DNA from: CAVXZE01 sp964615365
Lineage (GTDB): Bacteria; Myxococcota_A; UBA9160; UBA6930
Assembly: GCA_964615365.1 (NCBI GenBank)
Contig: CAZTOU010000016.1
Location: forward strand, 1-64,000
Length of the DNA stretch: 64,000 nt
Reading direction: 5' to 3'
Shown here: positions 61,517 to 64,000 of the stretch, in pieces
Layout: each line of letters begins with the position of its first letter
Position numbering within the stretch: the first letter of the stretch is position 1
Position numbers and translations under genes: made by a program
Notes under the pieces: model-generated
What the model saw: only the letters and a program-made list of their open reading frames with translations
What the model was told of the DNA's origin: nothing
Databases searched by the model: none

Positions 61517-62479
61517 CTAGCCGACCGCGTCCCCCAGCTCGCCGATCGCCCGATCCAGCGCCCCGTCCACGGCGCGCTCCCAGATCTTGACGCCGTCCGT
61601 GTCGGATCCCGGGGGGAACAGGATCCCGCGGGAGGAGTTGACGACGCCGCCCTCCAGGCGGCCAGAGGGCCCGGCCACGAAGCCGGACACCGCGTCCCGG
61701 GCTCCGCCGCCCTGGGCACCGTACCCGGGCACCAGAAAGAGGGCCCGGGGCAGGAGCTCCCGGATCCTCTGATGCACCCCCGGGTAGGTTGCCCCGACCA
61801 CCACGCCGAGGGACGACCAGCCCGTCTCGGGGCCCTTCATGCGCTCTGCGAGTCCGGTGAGGGATTCCGCGACCCGCTCGTAGAGGGGCTCCCCATCGAG
61901 ACTGCGATCCTGGAGATCGCCGGAGCCCGGGTTGCTGGTCTTCACCAGGACGAAGACGCCCGCGCCCGTCTCCCCCGCCGCCTTCTCCAGGGGCTCCAGC
62001 GTGTCGAGGCCCAGGTAGGGGTTCGCGGTGATGGCATCCACCGGGAGCGCCGCCTGGCTGCCGAGGTAGGCCTCCGCGTAGCCGCGGGCGGTCGATCCGA
62101 TGTCACCCCGCTTGGCGTCGAGGAGAACCAGGAGGCCCCGCTCCCGTGCCACGGCGACCACCGCGTCGAGCGCCTGCATGCCCCGCCAGCCGAGGCGCTC
62201 GAAGAAGGCGATCTGGGGCTTCACGATCGCGACCCTTCCCGCCAGCCGATCCAGCATCGCCAGGCAGAACGACTCGACCGCCGCGACGGTCTCGGGGGCC
62301 GCGGGAGCCATTCCGCCACGGCAGAAGAGAGGCGGGAAGCGATCCAGATGGGGGTCCAGACCGACGCAGAGAGGGTGGCCGAGCCGGCGTGTGGCCGCGA
62401 TGAGGCGATCGGCGAACGCTGTCCGGATGATCTCGCTCCCGGGAAGATCCCGCCGGGAGTATATCCGAACGGCTAGCAT
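61517..62479 (-). CDS. pyrF: Orotidine 5'-phosphate decarboxylase, type 2
   Basis: This enzyme makes UMP from OMP, the last step of pyrimidine synthesis. The catalytic Lys-Asp set is in LLDAKRGDIGSTA. The type-2 features (LCVGLDPHLDRFP, KTSNPGSGDLQD, VGATYPG) fit this 320-residue form. The first 20 residues before ADRLIAATRRLG are doubtful, because the start is only eight bases from the divergent tgt start. Confidence 0.92.
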   Translation of the reverse strand: MLAVRIYSRRDLPGSEIIRTAFADRLIAATRRLGHPLCVGLDPHLDRFPPLFCRGGMAPAAPETVAAVESFCLAMLDRLAGRVAIVKPQIAFFERLGWRGMQALDAVVAVARERGLLVLLDAKRGDIGSTARGYAEAYLGSQAALPVDAITANPYLGLDTLEPLEKAAGETGAGVFVLVKTSNPGSGDLQDRSLDGEPLYERVAESLTGLAERMKGPETGWSSLGVVVGATYPGVHQRIRELLPRALFLVPGYGAQGGGARDAVSGFVAGPSGRLEGGVVNSSRGILFPPGSDTDGVKIWERAVDGALDRAIGELGDAVG

Positions 62480-62487
62480 TCTCGGGC

Positions 62488-63600
62488 ATGGGCCAGCCGT
62501 TCCGGTACATCCTCGAGCAGACCAGCGGCCGGGCCCGCGCCGGCGTGTTCACCACGCCCCACGGTGAGATCCACACCCCCGCCTTCATGGTGGTCGGCAC
62601 CCAGGGCGCGGTGCGCGCCATGACGCCCGAGCAGCTTCGGGGCACCGGGACGGAGGTGCTGCTCGCCAACACCTATCACCTCGCCCTGCGCCCCGGCGAG
62701 AAGCTGGTGGCCAAGCTCGGCGGGCTGCACCAGTTCATGCGCTGGGAGGGCCCGCTGCTGACCGACAGCGGCGGCTTCCAGGTCTTCTCGCTGCCCAAGA
62801 AGGAGATCAGCGACCAGGGGGTGCGCTTCAAGAACGAGGTGAACGGATCGACCATGGAGCTCACCCCGGAGCGCTCCGTGGAGATCCAGAACCAGCTCGG
62901 CGCCGACATCATCATGGCCTTCGACGAATGCACGCCCTATCCGGCAGACCAGAAGCTCGCCGGGGCGGGGGTGCGGCGAACCCTCTCGTGGATGGAGCGC
63001 TGTCTCCGGGCCCACCGGCACGGCAACCGGCAGGCCCTGTTCGGGATCGTCCAGGGCAGCGTCTACGAGCATCTGCGCGCGGCCTGTGCGAGCTCTCTGG
63101 TGGCGCTCGACCTGCCCGGCTACGCCATCGGCGGAGTCTCGGTCGGCGAGGGACACGAGCTGCTCTGCAAGATCACCGCCCTGACCGCGCCCCTGCTCCC
63201 CGATTCCAAGCCCCGCTATCTGATGGGCGTGGGGCTGCCCGAGGATCTCCTCGCCGCGATCGGCGAGGGGATCGATCTCTTCGACTGCGTGATCCCTACC
63301 CGCTACGCGCGCTCAGCGAGCGTCTTCACCTCGCGCGGGCGCATCCGTCTCAGCCATCGCCGCTACCGCCGCGACGCCTATCCGATCGACACCTCCTGCG
63401 ACTGCGCCGCCTGCGCGGGCGGCTTCTCGCGCGCCTACCTGCACCATCTCTTCGCATCCAACGAAGTGCTCTCCGCCATCCTGGCCTCGATCCACAACAC
63501 CCACTTCTACCAGCAGCTGATGCGGGGCGCGCGCGAGGCCGTCCTCGCCCGCCGCTACGACGACTTCCATCGCGAGTTCCTGGAGCTCTACCAAGGCTGA
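62488..63600 (+). CDS. tgt: tRNA-guanine transglycosylase
   Basis: This enzyme exchanges guanine-34 of GUN-anticodon tRNAs for queuine precursor preQ1. Signatures include TDSGGFQVFSL (nucleophile region), GIVQGS, LFDCVIPTRYAR and the zinc site CDCAACAGGF with a later His. The length (370) is normal. No queuosine-synthesis genes are in the window. Confidence 0.96.
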   Translation: MGQPFRYILEQTSGRARAGVFTTPHGEIHTPAFMVVGTQGAVRAMTPEQLRGTGTEVLLANTYHLALRPGEKLVAKLGGLHQFMRWEGPLLTDSGGFQVFSLPKKEISDQGVRFKNEVNGSTMELTPERSVEIQNQLGADIIMAFDECTPYPADQKLAGAGVRRTLSWMERCLRAHRHGNRQALFGIVQGSVYEHLRAACASSLVALDLPGYAIGGVSVGEGHELLCKITALTAPLLPDSKPRYLMGVGLPEDLLAAIGEGIDLFDCVIPTRYARSASVFTSRGRIRLSHRRYRRDAYPIDTSCDCAACAGGFSRAYLHHLFASNEVLSAILASIHNTHFYQQLMRGAREAVLARRYDDFHREFLELYQG

Positions 63601-63639
63601 TCCGGAGTACGGCTGTTACTCTCCGGTGGGGAGTCCGAG

Positions 63640-64000
63640 ATGAGCCGTCGATACAGCGGTCCGCCGCTGACCACCGAGCAGGTGCTGGAGCGATACAGCT
63701 CGGGCCCCAAGAGCGGGTTGTTCACCGACGGCTCCTGTGAGGGGAACCCGGGCCCCGGCGGCTGGGGCTTCGTCTGGGTCGAGAACGACGAGATCGTGCA
63801 GGAGCGGTGCGGCAGCGATGCCGACACCACCAACAATCGCATGGAGCTCACCGCCCTGATCGAGGCGCTCCGCGTCCTTCCCGAGGACGCCGAGATCACC
63901 GTCTACTCGGACAGCCAGCTCTGCGTGAAGACGGTGAACGAGTGGGCAGCGGGCTGGGAGAAGCGCGGCTGGAAGCGCAAGAGCGGACCGATCGCCAACC
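63640..64000 (+). CDS. rnhA: Ribonuclease HI, 3' end outside window
   Basis: This enzyme cuts RNA in RNA-DNA hybrids. The visible 120 residues hold the metal-binding acids: Asp in LFTDGSCEGNPG, Glu in NNRMELTALIEAL, and Asp in VYSDSQLC. About 20 N-terminal residues before the RNase H fold are extra. The ATG has GGGGAG nine bases upstream. The gene runs past the window end. Confidence 0.93.
   Translation, partial: MSRRYSGPPLTTEQVLERYSSGPKSGLFTDGSCEGNPGPGGWGFVWVENDEIVQERCGSDADTTNNRMELTALIEALRVLPEDAEITVYSDSQLCVKTVNEWAAGWEKRGWKRKSGPIAN

Overview
The window is GC-rich, densely packed bacterial DNA. It suggests a Gram-negative of deltaproteobacterial type (Myxococcota, Desulfobacterota or Binatota grade). 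The reasons are an MCE/Mla lipid-transport operon, GspA/GspB secretion proteins, an AMIN-domain protein, two luciferase-like (F420-type) oxidoreductases, SelB, and a surface protein with Cys/Asp-rich repeats and a C-terminal sorting tail. No species can be named from the sequence alone.

Layout. Bases 1-6002 are a transposon graveyard: the right half of an IS21-family element, two N-terminally truncated integrase-type transposases, one longer transposase and a DUF4143 ATPase. It ends at a three-gene tRNA-Ser operon (6202-6608). That operon diverges from serS-selB, so serine charging and selenocysteine decoding sit together. Bases 9920-20885 hold a ten-gene complex I operon on the minus strand (nuoA-E-F-G-H-J-K-L-M-N) that lacks nuoB, C, D and I. 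Bases 21180-29384 carry a lipoprotein, a VWA protein, a Cys/Met-metabolism PLP enzyme with a clear promoter and structured leader, ogt, an NtrC-type regulator, a histone-H1-like protein with 15-residue repeats, and gshB. Bases 29465-42762 carry PBP1A, a 32-bp perfect palindrome, a HAD phosphatase, a histidine kinase, nth-nudix-oxidoreductase, a rhomboid protease, a DUF4097 protein, the phosphodiesterase-gspB-gspA operon and a type II pantothenate kinase.

Two compact minus-strand operons follow. One (47367-42773) encodes a zinc ribbon, two ArsA/Get3-type ATPases with Hsp20-like tails, a BtuF-like protein and a membrane AMIN protein. The other (55876-48090) encodes MlaE, MlaF, MlaD, a TPR lipoprotein, a glycosidase-glycosyltransferase fusion and an ABC exporter. 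It looks like an envelope lipid or glycolipid trafficking unit. Two damaged copies of one small secreted-protein gene flank this second operon. The right end carries a DsbA-like protein, an oxidoreductase, a sorting-tail surface protein, pyrE, an acyl-CoA dehydrogenase, a 42-residue basic ORF, pyrF, tgt and the start of rnhA.

The most interesting points are: a Gly-Cys-Gly-Leu sorting tail seen once intact and once as a fused remnant; the two damaged secreted-gene copies and a shared 30-bp dyad repeat; the histone-like repeat protein; the ArsA operon; the Mla-glycosyltransferase operon with a degenerate ATPase; the split complex I operon; and the promoter-operator-leader arrangement at 23629-23752.
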